From the NCBI GenBank assembly GCA_018715295.1, contig DVLY01000061.1, positions 1 through 10,990 on the forward strand: a DNA stretch of 10,990 bases. The letters are read 5' to 3'. The stretch is from Candidatus Merdimorpha stercoravium. GTDB taxonomy: Bacteria > Bacteroidota > Bacteroidia > Flavobacteriales > UBA1820. A program made the translations under genes and the position numbers. Shown piece by piece: positions 1 to 8,900 of the stretch (its first letter is position 1; the number at the start of each line of letters is the position of its first letter). The notes under the pieces are model-generated. The model had not been told where the DNA came from. It made no database searches and worked only from the letters and a program-made list of their open reading frames with translations.

Positions 1-89
1 GTGGAATATGCAGGAGAGGGAGAGAGAGAAGAGGAAAGATCGCTCGGGAAATACCCGGTAGCGCATAGCATCTAAAAATATCCAAATAT
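1..89. other. Leader region before the ABC ATPase gene
   Basis: The first 40 bases are strongly purine-rich (repeated GAGAG and GGAGA units) and no frame gives a recognisable protein tail: all three + frames reach a stop between about 58 and 75. A small imperfect hairpin lies at 41-63 (CGCTCGGG, loop AAATA, CCCG, GT bulge, AGCG), but no T-run follows, so it is not a convincing terminator. The last 20 bases before the ATG are AT-rich, which is usual for translation starts in Bacteroidota. No TAnnTTTG promoter element is seen, so the promoter for the following genes probably lies upstream of the window. Confidence 0.4.
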
Positions 90-1046
90 ATGTCGGACAC
101 GATTTTGCGGGCGGAGGAATTGACCAAGAAATATGGTCAGCAGACCGCCCTCGACCATTTGAATGTCGAAATCCCGCGCGGCAGCCTTTTCGGTTTGCTC
201 GGTCCCAACGGAGCGGGGAAAACGACTTTTATCCGCTTGATCAACCAGATCCTCGTGCCCACCCAGGGGCAGATCTACTTTGCCGGACACCCGCTGGTGC
301 GGGAAGACATCGCCCGGATCGGTTATATGCCCGAGGAGCGCGGCTTGTACAAGAACCTGACGGTGATGGATCAGGCGATGTACCTGGCCCAGCTCAAAGG
401 TCTGTCGGCGCATCAGGCCAAATTGCGCATCCGCAAGTGGCTCGCCAAATTCGGCATCGAGAACTGGGCGGACAAAAAAATCCAGGAACTCTCCAAGGGG
501 ATGGCGCAGAAGGTTCAGTTTATCGTCAACGTCCTCCACGAGCCGGAGGTCATGATCCTCGACGAGCCTTTCAGCGGTTTTGACCCCATCAATGCCGAGA
601 TGATCCGCAGCGAGATCGAACAGATGTGCAAGAACGGCACGACCATCCTCTTTTCCACCCACCGGATGGAGTCGGTGGAGCAGATGTGCACGCACATCCT
701 GCTGATCGACAAAGGCCGGGGCATCCTTTCGGGCGAGCTTACCCGCATCAAGGAGCGTTACCGCCAGGGGGTGTACAAGGTGGACATCGACATTCGTGCC
801 GAACAGCGCAGCGCGCTGGAGGCTCTGCCCGAATTTATCGGTTGGGAGGACGATCCGCGCACGATCAAACCTCAGGCGCTCTTCCGTCTGAAGGACCTCG
901 ACAATCCCAATGCTTTGTTGAGCACGCTCGCTTCGATGGGGCAGATCCATTCCTTTGCCGAGCAGCTGCCTTCGGTGAGCGATATTTTCTTCCAGGCGGT
1001 CGAAGGCGGCGCCGGAAGCCTGACCTCTGCCGGAGGGGCGGCGTGA
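90..1046 (+). CDS. ABC transporter ATP-binding protein, NatA type
   Basis: ATPase subunit of an ABC-2 type exporter, expected at the cytoplasmic face of the inner membrane, where it would power the permease encoded next. All nucleotide-binding motifs are present: Walker A GPNGAGKTT at residues 38-46, signature LSKGMAQK at 134-141, Walker B VMILDEP at 154-160, D-loop SGFDP at 162-166 and switch histidine H191. The Q-loop region reads YMPEERGLY (79-87), with Glu where most ABC proteins have Gln; this is typical of NatA/YhaQ-like proteins. Residues of about 230-305 look like the DUF4162 C-terminal domain that follows many such ATPases, with the motif LPSVSDIFFQ near its end. The length of 318 residues is normal for a NatA-like protein with this domain. 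The permease gene starts 63 bases downstream in the same orientation. Substrate is unknown: Na+ efflux is known for Bacillus NatAB, but that cannot be transferred on motif similarity. Confidence 0.93.
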   Translation: MSDTILRAEELTKKYGQQTALDHLNVEIPRGSLFGLLGPNGAGKTTFIRLINQILVPTQGQIYFAGHPLVREDIARIGYMPEERGLYKNLTVMDQAMYLAQLKGLSAHQAKLRIRKWLAKFGIENWADKKIQELSKGMAQKVQFIVNVLHEPEVMILDEPFSGFDPINAEMIRSEIEQMCKNGTTILFSTHRMESVEQMCTHILLIDKGRGILSGELTRIKERYRQGVYKVDIDIRAEQRSALEALPEFIGWEDDPRTIKPQALFRLKDLDNPNALLSTLASMGQIHSFAEQLPSVSDIFFQAVEGGAGSLTSAGGAA

Positions 1047-1109
1047 ACCTCCCTTTTCCTGTCCGGTGTATGATCCGAAAAACAAAACGAGAAAAAACCT
1101 TTCGATACC

Positions 1110-2507
1110 ATGGCATCCAAAAATAAAATAGGGCTTATCATCCGTCATGAATACCTCATGCGGGTGCGCAAAAAATCGTTCTGGCTGGTCGGCCTCCTTA
1201 CGCCCATCGCTCTGGTGGCCGTAGGCGTGCTCATCGGTTTCCTGGCTTCGGTCAACAAGAGCGAAACGACCACCGTAGGGCTGTACGACCTCTCCGGGCG
1301 GATGGCTTCCCGGATCGAGGGCGACGACAATCTTCGTTTCGTGGCTTTGGACGTAGCGTCCCTTCCGCTGGATTCGGCCAAGGTGCTTCCCCTGCGCGAC
1401 GATTCCTTCAAAGGAGTGGTGGTCTTTCCGGCCGATACCACGGACGACTATTCGGTGATCGAGCGCGGCACGGCCATGTACTACAACGAAAACGTACCGA
1501 TGTCGGTGCAGGGTACCGTCGCCTCGCAGGTAGAACGCATCATCAAGGACCGGAAGATCGAACGGTTGGGCGTCGATCCCAAGGTATTGGCCTCGACCGA
1601 TGCCGATGTGTCCATCCGTCTGGTGGACGTGAGCCAGGAAGCCGACGAGCAGACCGACGGGAACGTCGTCCAAGGGATCAAGCTCGCCCTGGCCTTTATC
1701 CTGTGCTTCATGCTGTACATGTTCATGATCTTCAGCGGCAACATGGTGATGACCTCCACCCTGGAGGAAAAGACCAACCGCATCGTCGAAGTCATCATCT
1801 CTTCCGTGCGGCCTTTTGAACTGATGATCGGCAAGATCATCAGCTCGGGTCTGGTCTGCATTACCCAACTGGCGATCTGGGTGGTGATGCTCACCGGGCT
1901 GTCCATCGTCGGGGTGGCCGGGCTCTCTTCCGTACTGGGCCCCGATCCGTCGGAAATATCGCCGCAGGTAACCGAGCAGATGACCCAGACCGTCGCCCAG
2001 ACGGCTCCTCAGGCGGCGGCTGCCATGGAGACGGCCGGCGGTTCGTCCGGGGAGATCGCCCAATTTGTCGCCCAACTGGCGCAGATAGATTTCCTGGGTA
2101 TCGGGCTCATCTCGATCGTGTTCTTTATCCTGGGATATCTGCTTTACGCTTCGCTGTATGCAGCGGTTGGCGCGGCGGTGGATTCGGCCGGCGATGCGAA
2201 TCAATTCGTGATGCCCATCACGATCCCGCTGTTGGTGGCGTTTTATTGCGCTTTTTTGAGTGTGGAAAACCCCAACGGCCCGGTGGCTTTCTGGATGTCG
2301 ATGATCCCGCTCACTTCGCCCGTGATGATGATGGTGCGCGTTCCCTTCGGGGTGCCCGCCTGGGAAGTGGTCGTCTCGGCGCTGCTGCTGGTGGTTACAT
2401 TCCTGGCCGTTACGTGGATGGCGGCCAAGATCTACCGGATCGGCCTGTTGTCCTACGGCAGCAAACCGACCTACAAGGACCTCTGGCACTGGATCCGGAT
2501 GAATTGA
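1110..2507 (+). CDS. ABC-2 type transporter permease, NatB/YhaP-like
   Basis: Membrane subunit (465 residues) paired with the ATPase immediately upstream. The N-terminus has the family pattern RHEYLMRVRKKSFW (12-25) leading into a first transmembrane helix at about 25-47. A large extracytoplasmic domain follows (about 50-188), then membrane segments at about 190-212, 245-275, 328-355, 367-385, 394-410 and 417-438. The segment at 212-234, containing TSTLEEKTNRIVEVIISS, is the conserved cytoplasmic motif of ABC-2/NatB permeases. A Gln/Ala/Thr-rich stretch (about 278-326) is inserted between the third and fourth membrane segments. The C-terminal tail YGSKPTYKDLWHWIR resembles tails I recall from Bacteroidota members of the family. 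The ATG at 1110 was chosen because the basic, amphipathic N-terminus is then complete. Role: export of an unidentified substrate; Na+ or an amphiphilic toxic compound are options only by family analogy. Confidence 0.9.
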   Translation: MASKNKIGLIIRHEYLMRVRKKSFWLVGLLTPIALVAVGVLIGFLASVNKSETTTVGLYDLSGRMASRIEGDDNLRFVALDVASLPLDSAKVLPLRDDSFKGVVVFPADTTDDYSVIERGTAMYYNENVPMSVQGTVASQVERIIKDRKIERLGVDPKVLASTDADVSIRLVDVSQEADEQTDGNVVQGIKLALAFILCFMLYMFMIFSGNMVMTSTLEEKTNRIVEVIISSVRPFELMIGKIISSGLVCITQLAIWVVMLTGLSIVGVAGLSSVLGPDPSEISPQVTEQMTQTVAQTAPQAAAAMETAGGSSGEIAQFVAQLAQIDFLGIGLISIVFFILGYLLYASLYAAVGAAVDSAGDANQFVMPITIPLLVAFYCAFLSVENPNGPVAFWMSMIPLTSPVMMMVRVPFGVPAWEVVVSALLLVVTFLAVTWMAAKIYRIGLLSYGSKPTYKDLWHWIRMN

Positions 2508-2641
2508 CGCAGCAGGCCTCCTGCCCCGCTCATCGGCCCGTCTGAAACGAAAGGAAGGGGGAAGGGGTCGGGAAAATCCGCCCCGGACAAGCACGGGGGA
2601 CGAACAGAAAAAAAGGGGACGAGATACGTCCAAAGGAAAAA

Positions 2642-3451
2642 ATGATACACTTAAAAACCAAGGAAGAAATCGCCAAGGTTCGCCGTGCGGCGCTGATGGT
2701 TTCCCGTACGCTCGGCATGTTGGCTTCGGAAGTCAAACCTGGCGTAACGACCCTCCAGTTGGACAAACTGGCCGAAGAGTTCGTGTTGGATCACGGAGCG
2801 AAACCTTCCTTCAAGGGCCTGTACGGATTTCCCAACGCCTGCTGCATCTCGGTAGGGGCGCAGGTGGTGCACGGGATTCCCAACAAGGAACCCTTGCGCG
2901 AAGGCGACATCGTTTCCATCGATTTCGGAGCCGAAGTGGACGGATACCACGGCGACCACGCCTATACCTTTGCCGTCGGGGAGATCGACCCCCGCGTGGC
3001 CAAACTGCTGAAAGTAACCAAGGACAGCCTTTACCGGGGCATCGCGCAAGCCAAGGAAGGCAACCACATCGGCGACATCGGCCATGCCATCCAGCGGTAC
3101 TGCGAGGACTACGGATACGGCGTGGTGCGCGAGCTTTGCGGCCACGGCCTGGGAAAGAAAGTGCACGAAGACCCCCTGGTGCCCAATTACGGCACGCGCG
3201 GACACGGCGAGCGGATCGAAAACGGCATGGTGCTGGCCATCGAGCCGATGATCAACCTGGGTACGCACCGCATCCGCGAGCTCTCCGACGGGTGGACCAT
3301 CCTGACCAAAGACCTGAAGCCTTCCGCCCACTTCGAGCACGACGTCGCCGTACTCGACGGCCGTCCGGTGCTGCTGTCCACCTACAAGTACATTTACGAG
3401 GCTCTGGGGGTCGAATCTGCGGAAGAGGAGCCGTTTTTGTACCCGGAATGA
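2642..3451 (+). CDS. map: Methionine aminopeptidase, type I
   Basis: Cytosolic metallopeptidase that removes the initiator methionine from new proteins whose second residue is small. All five metal ligands of the pita-bread fold are in place: D94 (in SIDFGA), D105 (in GDHAYTF), H168 (in CGHGLGK), E201 (in AIEPM) and E232 (in HFEHD). The substrate-binding histidine is H77 (in VVHGIP). At 269 residues it is a plain type I enzyme with no N-terminal zinc-finger extension; a short acidic tail follows YKYIYEALG. AAAGGA at 2632-2637 could be a weak, closely spaced ribosome site. The start codons ATG ATA CAC TTA AAA are unusually AT-rich for this window, consistent with an unstructured initiation region. 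The gene lies 134 bases after the permease gene; this gap contains no TAnnTTTG promoter and only a small hairpin (GCAGG CCT CCTGC, 2512-2524) without a T-run, so read-through from the ABC genes is likely. A strong terminator follows. Confidence 0.96.
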   Translation: MIHLKTKEEIAKVRRAALMVSRTLGMLASEVKPGVTTLQLDKLAEEFVLDHGAKPSFKGLYGFPNACCISVGAQVVHGIPNKEPLREGDIVSIDFGAEVDGYHGDHAYTFAVGEIDPRVAKLLKVTKDSLYRGIAQAKEGNHIGDIGHAIQRYCEDYGYGVVRELCGHGLGKKVHEDPLVPNYGTRGHGERIENGMVLAIEPMINLGTHRIRELSDGWTILTKDLKPSAHFEHDVAVLDGRPVLLSTYKYIYEALGVESAEEEPFLYPE

Positions 3452-3477
3452 ATTTAGGATTAAGTCGGTAAAAGCAG

Positions 3478-3518
3478 AAGCCCGTTTTATAAATGTTTGA
3501 TAAAACGGGCTTTTTTTT
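3478..3518 (+). terminator. Rho-independent terminator after map
   Basis: A perfect 13-bp stem pairs AAGCCCGTTTTAT (3478-3490) with ATAAAACGGGCTT (3500-3512) around a 9-base loop, and a run of eight T covers 3511-3518. It begins 26 bases after the map stop codon. The opposite strand lacks a comparable T-run, so it acts mainly on + strand transcripts. Confidence 0.93.
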
Positions 3519-3547
3519 GGCAGTAAAGAGGAGAATTGGTACCTTTG
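3516..3547 (+). promoter_or_regulatory. Bacteroidota-type promoter of the nfn-nifJ operon
   Basis: The -33 element TTTG is at 3516-3519 and the -7 element TACCTTTG (matching TAnnTTTG) at 3540-3547, separated by 20 bases. This fits the known consensus for the primary sigma factor of Bacteroides and relatives. The transcript would start about 5-7 bases after 3547 and have an A-rich leader of about 30 bases before the ATG at 3585. The -33 element lies inside the T-tract of the preceding terminator. Confidence 0.8.
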
Positions 3548-3584
3548 CAGGTCAAGTCGAAAAAAGAAAACATACGACATCGCG

Positions 3585-4457
3585 ATGTACGAAATCACAC
3601 AGAAAAAGCTGCTGGCGCCCAACATTTACTACATGGAGGTGTATGCGCCGCGGGTAGCGGCTTCGGCTCTTCCCGGTCAGTTCGTCATCGTCCGCACGGG
3701 CGAATGGGGCGAGCGCATCCCTCTGACGGTCGTGGATTACGACCGCGAAAAGGGCACGGTAGCCATCGTCGTTCAGATCGTGGGGGCCTCTTCGCGCAAG
3801 ATCTGCGCCCTGGAACAGAACGACTGTTTCACCGATTTTGTCGGCCCGCTGGGACATCCTTCGGAATTTGTCCACGAGAGCGACGAGGAGCTCCGCAGCA
3901 AGAAGCGCCTGTTTATCGCCGGCGGGGTCGGAGCTGCTCCGGTCTATCCCCAAGTCAAATGGCTGCGCGAGCGGGGGGCTTCGGCCGATGTGATCATCGG
4001 CGGGAAGACCCAAGATTTTATCCTGCTGGAAAAGGAGATGGAAGCCCTCGGCGCCACCCTGCACATAGCCACCGACGACGGCTCGCGGGGATACCACGGC
4101 ATGGTGACCGGATTGTTCAAGCAGTTGATGGACTCCGGCGCCCGGTTCGACCAGGTGATCGCCATCGGCCCGATGATCATGATGAAATTCGTGGCATTGG
4201 CCACCAAGGAGTACGGCATCCCGACCATTGCATCGCTCAACTCGATGATGGTGGACGGTACCGGGATGTGCGGTGCCTGCCGGGTAACGGTCGGTGGAAA
4301 GGTGCGCTTCACCTGTGTGGACGGTCCGGAATTCGACGCTCATCAGGTGGATTTTGACCTGGCAATGCGCCGCGGGGCGATGTTCCGCGAGGAGGAAAAG
4401 GAGCGCGACTGCCGCTGCATGGAACAATTGGCCGGAAAGGTTGCTAACAATCAGTAG
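3585..4457 (+). CDS. nfnA: NfnA-like FAD/[2Fe-2S] subunit of ferredoxin:NADP+ oxidoreductase
   Basis: Small subunit (290 residues) of a cytoplasmic ferredoxin-NADP(H) oxidoreductase of the NfnA/SudB/PyrK family. In characterised NfnAB enzymes the complex carries out NADH + 2 reduced ferredoxin + 2 NADP+ to NAD+ + 2 NADPH with flavin-based bifurcation. The FAD site shows the RxPLT pattern (R44-I-P-L-T48), and the nucleotide-binding loop is GGVGAAP (113-119). Near the C-terminus are three cluster cysteines C229, C232 and C244, with D224 five residues before the first one. This Asp-plus-three-Cys pattern is known for the [2Fe-2S] cluster of Nfn, whereas PyrK of dihydroorotate dehydrogenase uses four cysteines. 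Only 13 bases separate it from the large-subunit gene, so translation is probably coupled. Alternatives are sulfide dehydrogenase (SudB) or a PyrK-like protein; the neighbours nfnB-like and nifJ favour Nfn. Confidence 0.85.
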   Translation: MYEITQKKLLAPNIYYMEVYAPRVAASALPGQFVIVRTGEWGERIPLTVVDYDREKGTVAIVVQIVGASSRKICALEQNDCFTDFVGPLGHPSEFVHESDEELRSKKRLFIAGGVGAAPVYPQVKWLRERGASADVIIGGKTQDFILLEKEMEALGATLHIATDDGSRGYHGMVTGLFKQLMDSGARFDQVIAIGPMIMMKFVALATKEYGIPTIASLNSMMVDGTGMCGACRVTVGGKVRFTCVDGPEFDAHQVDFDLAMRRGAMFREEEKERDCRCMEQLAGKVANNQ

Positions 4458-4470
4458 ATAGACGAAGAAA

Positions 4471-5871
4471 ATGGCTGCAAAAGGTCCCAGAATATATCCC
4501 AGGGAGCAGGATCCGCAGGTGCGGGCGCACAATTTCGAGGAAGTTTGCTATGGCTTTACCCCCGAGGAGGCCGTACTGGAAGCCCAGCGTTGCCTGCACT
4601 GCAAGAAACCCAAATGCGTGGAGGCTTGCCCCGTTTCGGTGCAGATCCCGGATTTCATCGCCGAAGTCGCCCGGGGCGACTTCGAGAAAGCTGCCGAGGT
4701 CATTGCGCGCGACAGCGCCCTTCCGGCTATCTGCGGCCGCGTATGCCCGCAGGAAACGCAATGCGAGGGTGCGTGCATCATGGGCGTGAAGTTCGAGCCG
4801 GTGTCCATCGGCAAACTCGAACGTTTTACCGCCGACTGGATGCGGGAAAACGGCAAGCAGGTCAAGACGCAGATGCAGCCTGCCAATGGACACAAGGTGG
4901 CGGTAATCGGCAGCGGCCCTTCGGGACTGGCCTGTGCCGGTGAACTGGCGGCGATGGGTTACCAGGTAAAGATCTTCGAAGCCCTGCACAAAGCGGGTGG
5001 CGTGTTGGAATACGGTATTCCCGAGTTCCGCCTGCCCAAGGAGAAGGTCGTAGCCTACGAGATCGACAACGTCCGCAAGATGGGAGTGGAGATCGAGACC
5101 AACGTCATTGTCGGACGGACGGTTACCATCGATTCGCTGATGGATCAGGACGGATACGAAGCGGTGTTTATCGGCAGCGGCGCGGGCTTGCCCAACTTCA
5201 TGGGTATCGAGGGCGAGAGCCTCAACGGGGTCGTTTCGGCCAACGAGTTCCTCACCCGGGCCAATCTGATGCGCGCCTACGATCCGCAGGCCGATACCCC
5301 TATTTACGTCGGACACAAAGTCATCGTGGTCGGCGGAGGCAACGTGGCCATGGATGCTGCGCGTACCGCCTTGCGTCTGGGTGCGGAGGTGCATATCGTG
5401 TACCGCCGTACGGAAAAGGAGCTTCCGGCCCGTGTGGAGGAAGTCCACCATGCCAAACAGGAAGGGATCCTCTTCGACTTTTTGACCAACCCCGTACGGG
5501 TGCTGGGCGACGACAAGGGCCGGGTTCGGGCCATCGAATGCATCCGCATGGAACTGGGCGAACCGGACGAGAGCGGACGGAGACGTCCGGTGGAAGTGCC
5601 GGGTTCGGAGTTTACCCTCGAGGCCGATGTGGTCATCATGGCGCTGGGTACCTCGCCCAATCCGCTGCTCAAGGCTACTACGCCCGGTCTGGAGGCCAAC
5701 CGCAAGGGCTGCCTGACGGCCGACGCCCAGGGGCAGACTTCCCGCGAAGGAGTCTTTGCCGGCGGGGATGCCGTTACGGGGGCTGCAACCGTCATTCTGG
5801 CGATGGGGGCAGGCCGGACGGCGGCCAAGGCCATCGACCGTTATATCCGGGAAAAATCGACACGGAAATAA
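4471..5871 (+). CDS. nfnB: NfnB-like / GltA-family NADPH-dependent flavoprotein subunit
   Basis: Large subunit (466 residues) partnering the protein just upstream; databases often call this family 'NADPH-dependent glutamate synthase', although no glutamine-using large GltB-like subunit is encoded here. The N-terminal iron-sulfur domain carries C41-x2-C44-x4-C49-x3-C53 and C88-x3-C92-x5-C98-x3-C102, enough for two [4Fe-4S] clusters with E117 (in SIGKLERF), which aligns with the unusual Gln ligand of dihydropyrimidine dehydrogenase and with the Glu ligand of Nfn. The FAD-binding loop is GSGPSG (147-152), and a second dinucleotide fold for NADP(H) begins at GGGNVAMD (288-295). A final FAD-contact motif, GVFAGGDAVTGAATVI, lies near 427-442. 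In Nfn this subunit holds the bifurcating FAD and the ferredoxin-facing clusters. The start at 4471 gives the usual short N-terminus before the cluster domain. Function as Nfn rather than sulfide dehydrogenase (SudA) is inferred from nifJ next door. Confidence 0.87.
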   Translation: MAAKGPRIYPREQDPQVRAHNFEEVCYGFTPEEAVLEAQRCLHCKKPKCVEACPVSVQIPDFIAEVARGDFEKAAEVIARDSALPAICGRVCPQETQCEGACIMGVKFEPVSIGKLERFTADWMRENGKQVKTQMQPANGHKVAVIGSGPSGLACAGELAAMGYQVKIFEALHKAGGVLEYGIPEFRLPKEKVVAYEIDNVRKMGVEIETNVIVGRTVTIDSLMDQDGYEAVFIGSGAGLPNFMGIEGESLNGVVSANEFLTRANLMRAYDPQADTPIYVGHKVIVVGGGNVAMDAARTALRLGAEVHIVYRRTEKELPARVEEVHHAKQEGILFDFLTNPVRVLGDDKGRVRAIECIRMELGEPDESGRRRPVEVPGSEFTLEADVVIMALGTSPNPLLKATTPGLEANRKGCLTADAQGQTSREGVFAGGDAVTGAATVILAMGAGRTAAKAIDRYIREKSTRK

Positions 5872-5884
5872 AACTCCCTATCCT

Positions 5885-5907
5885 CCCCGGGAGAAGGGAA
5901 ACCGGGG
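5885..5907 (+). other. Intercistronic GC hairpin between nfnB and nifJ
   Basis: CCCCGG (5885-5890) can pair with CCGGGG (5902-5907) around the 11-base purine loop GAGAAGGGAAA. There is no T-run after it, so it should not terminate. It sits 13 bases past the nfnB stop and 58 bases before the nifJ start. It could shield the upstream or downstream transcript from exonucleases and so set different levels for the two parts of the operon; that role is inference. No promoter element is seen in the 94-base gap, so nifJ is probably transcribed from the promoter at 3516-3547. Confidence 0.4.
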
Positions 5908-5965
5908 GCGGAAAGCAATAAGGACCCACTCAAACAACGAATGAAAAATTAAAAAATATACAAAG

Positions 5966-8900
5966 ATGGCAAAAGAAAAGAAATTCATCACGTGCGACGG
6001 AAACTACGCCGCCGCGCATGTTTCGTACCTCTTTTCCGAGCTGGCTGCCATTTATCCCATCACGCCGTCCTCCACGATGGCCGAGTATGTGGACGAATGG
6101 GCCGCTGCGGGCAAGAAAAACTTCTGGGGTGAAACCGTCAAGGTGGTCGAGATGCAGTCCGAAGGCGGTGCCGCAGGTGCCGTACACGGAGCTCTCCAGG
6201 CCGGCACGCTCACCACGACCTACACCGCTTCGCAGGGACTGTTGCTGATGATCCCCAACATGTACAAGATCGCCGGCGAACTGCTCCCGTGCGTATTCCA
6301 CGTATCGGCTCGTGCGCTGGCGGCTCAGGCTTTGTCCATTTTCGGAGACCACAGCGACGTGATGGCTACCCGCCAGACCGGTTTTGCCATGCTGGCTTCG
6401 GCCGGCGTGCAGGAAGCGATGGATTTGGCCGCGGTAGCGCACCTGGCTACCCTCAAAAGCCGTGTTCCGTTCTTGCACTTCTTCGACGGCTTCCGTACTT
6501 CGCACGAGATCCAGAAAGTGGAGGAGATCGACGCCGAAGGCGTAAAAGCCCTGATCGACCAGCAGGCTCTGGCCGACTTCCGCCGCCGTGCCCTCAACCC
6601 CAATGCGCCCGTTACGCGCGGTACGGCACAGAACCCGGATGTGTACTTCCAGTCGCGCGAGGCTTCCAACCGCTTCTACGACGCTGTTCCGGACATCGTA
6701 GCCGGCTACATGGCGCAGATATCCCAGCTCACCGGGCGCGAGTACCGCCCGTTTGACTACTACGGAGCAGAGGATGCCGAACAGGTGATCGTAGCCATGG
6801 GTTCGGTAACCCATACGATCCGTCAGACGGTGGACTACCTGAACAAGCAAGGGAAAAAGACGGGCGTGGTGCTGGTGCGCCTGTACCGTCCTTTCTCGGC
6901 AAAATACCTGTTGGATGTGCTGCCCGCCAGCGTAAAACGCGTTACGGTGCTCGACCGCACCAAGGAACCGGGTTGCGACGGCGAGCCTCTGTACCTGGAT
7001 GTGCGCAATGTCCTGTGCAAGGCGCGACCCGAGATCGCTTGCGTGGTAGCGGGCCGTTACGGGCTTTCGTCCAAGGACGTTACCCCTTCGCACATCATTT
7101 CCGTGTATGAAAACATGGATCTGCCCGAGCCCAAGACCGGCTTTACCGTGGGTATCGTGGACGACGTGACCTTCCTTTCCCTGCCGCCCAAGGAGGAGAT
7201 CTCCCTGGCCGACCAGACGACCTTCGAAGCCAAGTTCTTCGGACTCGGTTCGGACGGTACGGTGGGCGCCAACAAGAATACGATCAAGATCATCGGCGAA
7301 TCGACCGACAAATATTGCCAGGCGTATTTCTCGTACGACTCGAAAAAGTCCGGAGGTTTCACCTGCTCGCACCTGCGTTTCGGCGAGCATCCCATCGATA
7401 CGCCTTATCTGGTTACCACGCCCAATTTCGTGGCTTGCCACGTAACGTCCTACCTGCAGAAGTACGATGTGCTCCGCGGCATCAAGGACGGCGGTACCCT
7501 GTTGCTCAACAGTCTGTACAATGCCGAAGAGACCAAGGCCCTGTTGCCCGATTCGGTGAAGTACACCCTGGCTGCCAAGCACATCAACTTCTACATCATC
7601 AACGCTACCAAGATCGCCCGTGAGATCGGCTTGGGCGGACGTACCAATACGATCCTCCAGTCGGCTTTCTTCAAGATCGCTGACGTGATCCCGTACGACC
7701 TGGCGGTCAAGGAGATGAAGCACTTCATCGAAAAGTCTTACGGCAAGAAGGGTGCGGATGTCGTTGCCAAGAACAATGCCGCTGTGGATCGCGGAGGCGA
7801 GTACGTCAAGGTGGATGTTCCGGCCGAGTGGGCTTCGCTGGATCCGACCTTCCACGTGGTACACCCCGAACGTCCGGAGGCTACCGATTTCGTAACCCGC
7901 ATCGCCGATCCGGTCAATGCACAAATGGGTGACGATCTGCCGGTGAGCGTATTCCTGGGACGTGAAGACGGTACGATGCCTGCCGGAACGGCTGCCTACG
8001 AAAAACGTGGTATTGCCGTAACGGTTCCCGACTGGAATGTCGATACCTGTATCCAGTGCAACCAGTGCGCCTATGTATGTCCTCACGCAGCCATCCGTCC
8101 GTTCCTGATGACCGAGCAGGAGGCTGCCGGAATCCCGGGTGGTCTTCCCACCAAACAGGCTGCCGGTTCGCTCAAGGAATATCGTTTCCGCGTACAGGTG
8201 AGCCCGCTGGATTGCACCGGTTGCGGCAACTGCGTGGCCGTTTGCCCGACCAAGGAAAAATCCCTGGTGATGAAGCCTCTGGCCGAACTGCAGTCGCAGC
8301 AATCCGCTTTCGAATACCTGCACGAGAAGGTAGGATACAAGTCCTCCCTGGTGGACAAAACGCAGAACGTGAAGAACAGCCAGTTCTCCCAGCCGCTCTT
8401 CGAATTCTCCGGGGCTTGCGCCGGTTGCGGCGAGACGCCTTACGTGAAACTGATGACGCAACTCTTTGGCGACCACATGCTGGTGGCCAATGCAACGGGT
8501 TGCTCGTCCATTTACTCCGGATCGTTCCCCTCGTCCCCGTACACGTGCAATGAAAAGGGTCAGGGTCCGGCCTGGGGCAACTCCCTGTTTGAGGACAATG
8601 CCGAGTTCGGTTTGGGTATGTACCTGGGAAGCGAGCGGATGCGCGACCGCATCGAACAGCTGATGAAGGCTGCCCTCGCTCAGGATGTTTGCCCGCAGGA
8701 AACGAAAGACCTCTTCTCGCAGTGGATCGAGAACCGCAAGAGCGCCCAGCAGACGGCTGCTTTGGCCGAGAAGATCGTGCCGGCGCTTTCGGCTTGCTCC
8801 TGCCCCGAGTGTCAGGAGATCCTCTCGCTGAAGGATTATCTGGTGAAACGTTCCCAGTGGATCGTCGGCGGTGACGGTTGGGCTTACGATATCGGTTACG

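Noticed and set aside
41..63. Hairpin CGCTCGGG-AAATA-CCCG-GT-AGCG as a terminator of an upstream gene
   Set aside because: The stem is short and bulged and no T-run follows it; no upstream coding tail is recognisable in any frame.
2512..2524. GCAGG-CCT-CCTGC hairpin after the permease gene as a terminator
   Set aside because: It has only five base pairs, a 3-base loop and no T-run; it is followed by C/G-rich sequence.
4471..5871. Small subunit of assimilatory glutamate synthase (gltD)
   Set aside because: The family name would fit, but no large glutamate synthase subunit is present, and the partner FAD/[2Fe-2S] subunit with an Asp ligand plus nifJ point to Nfn.
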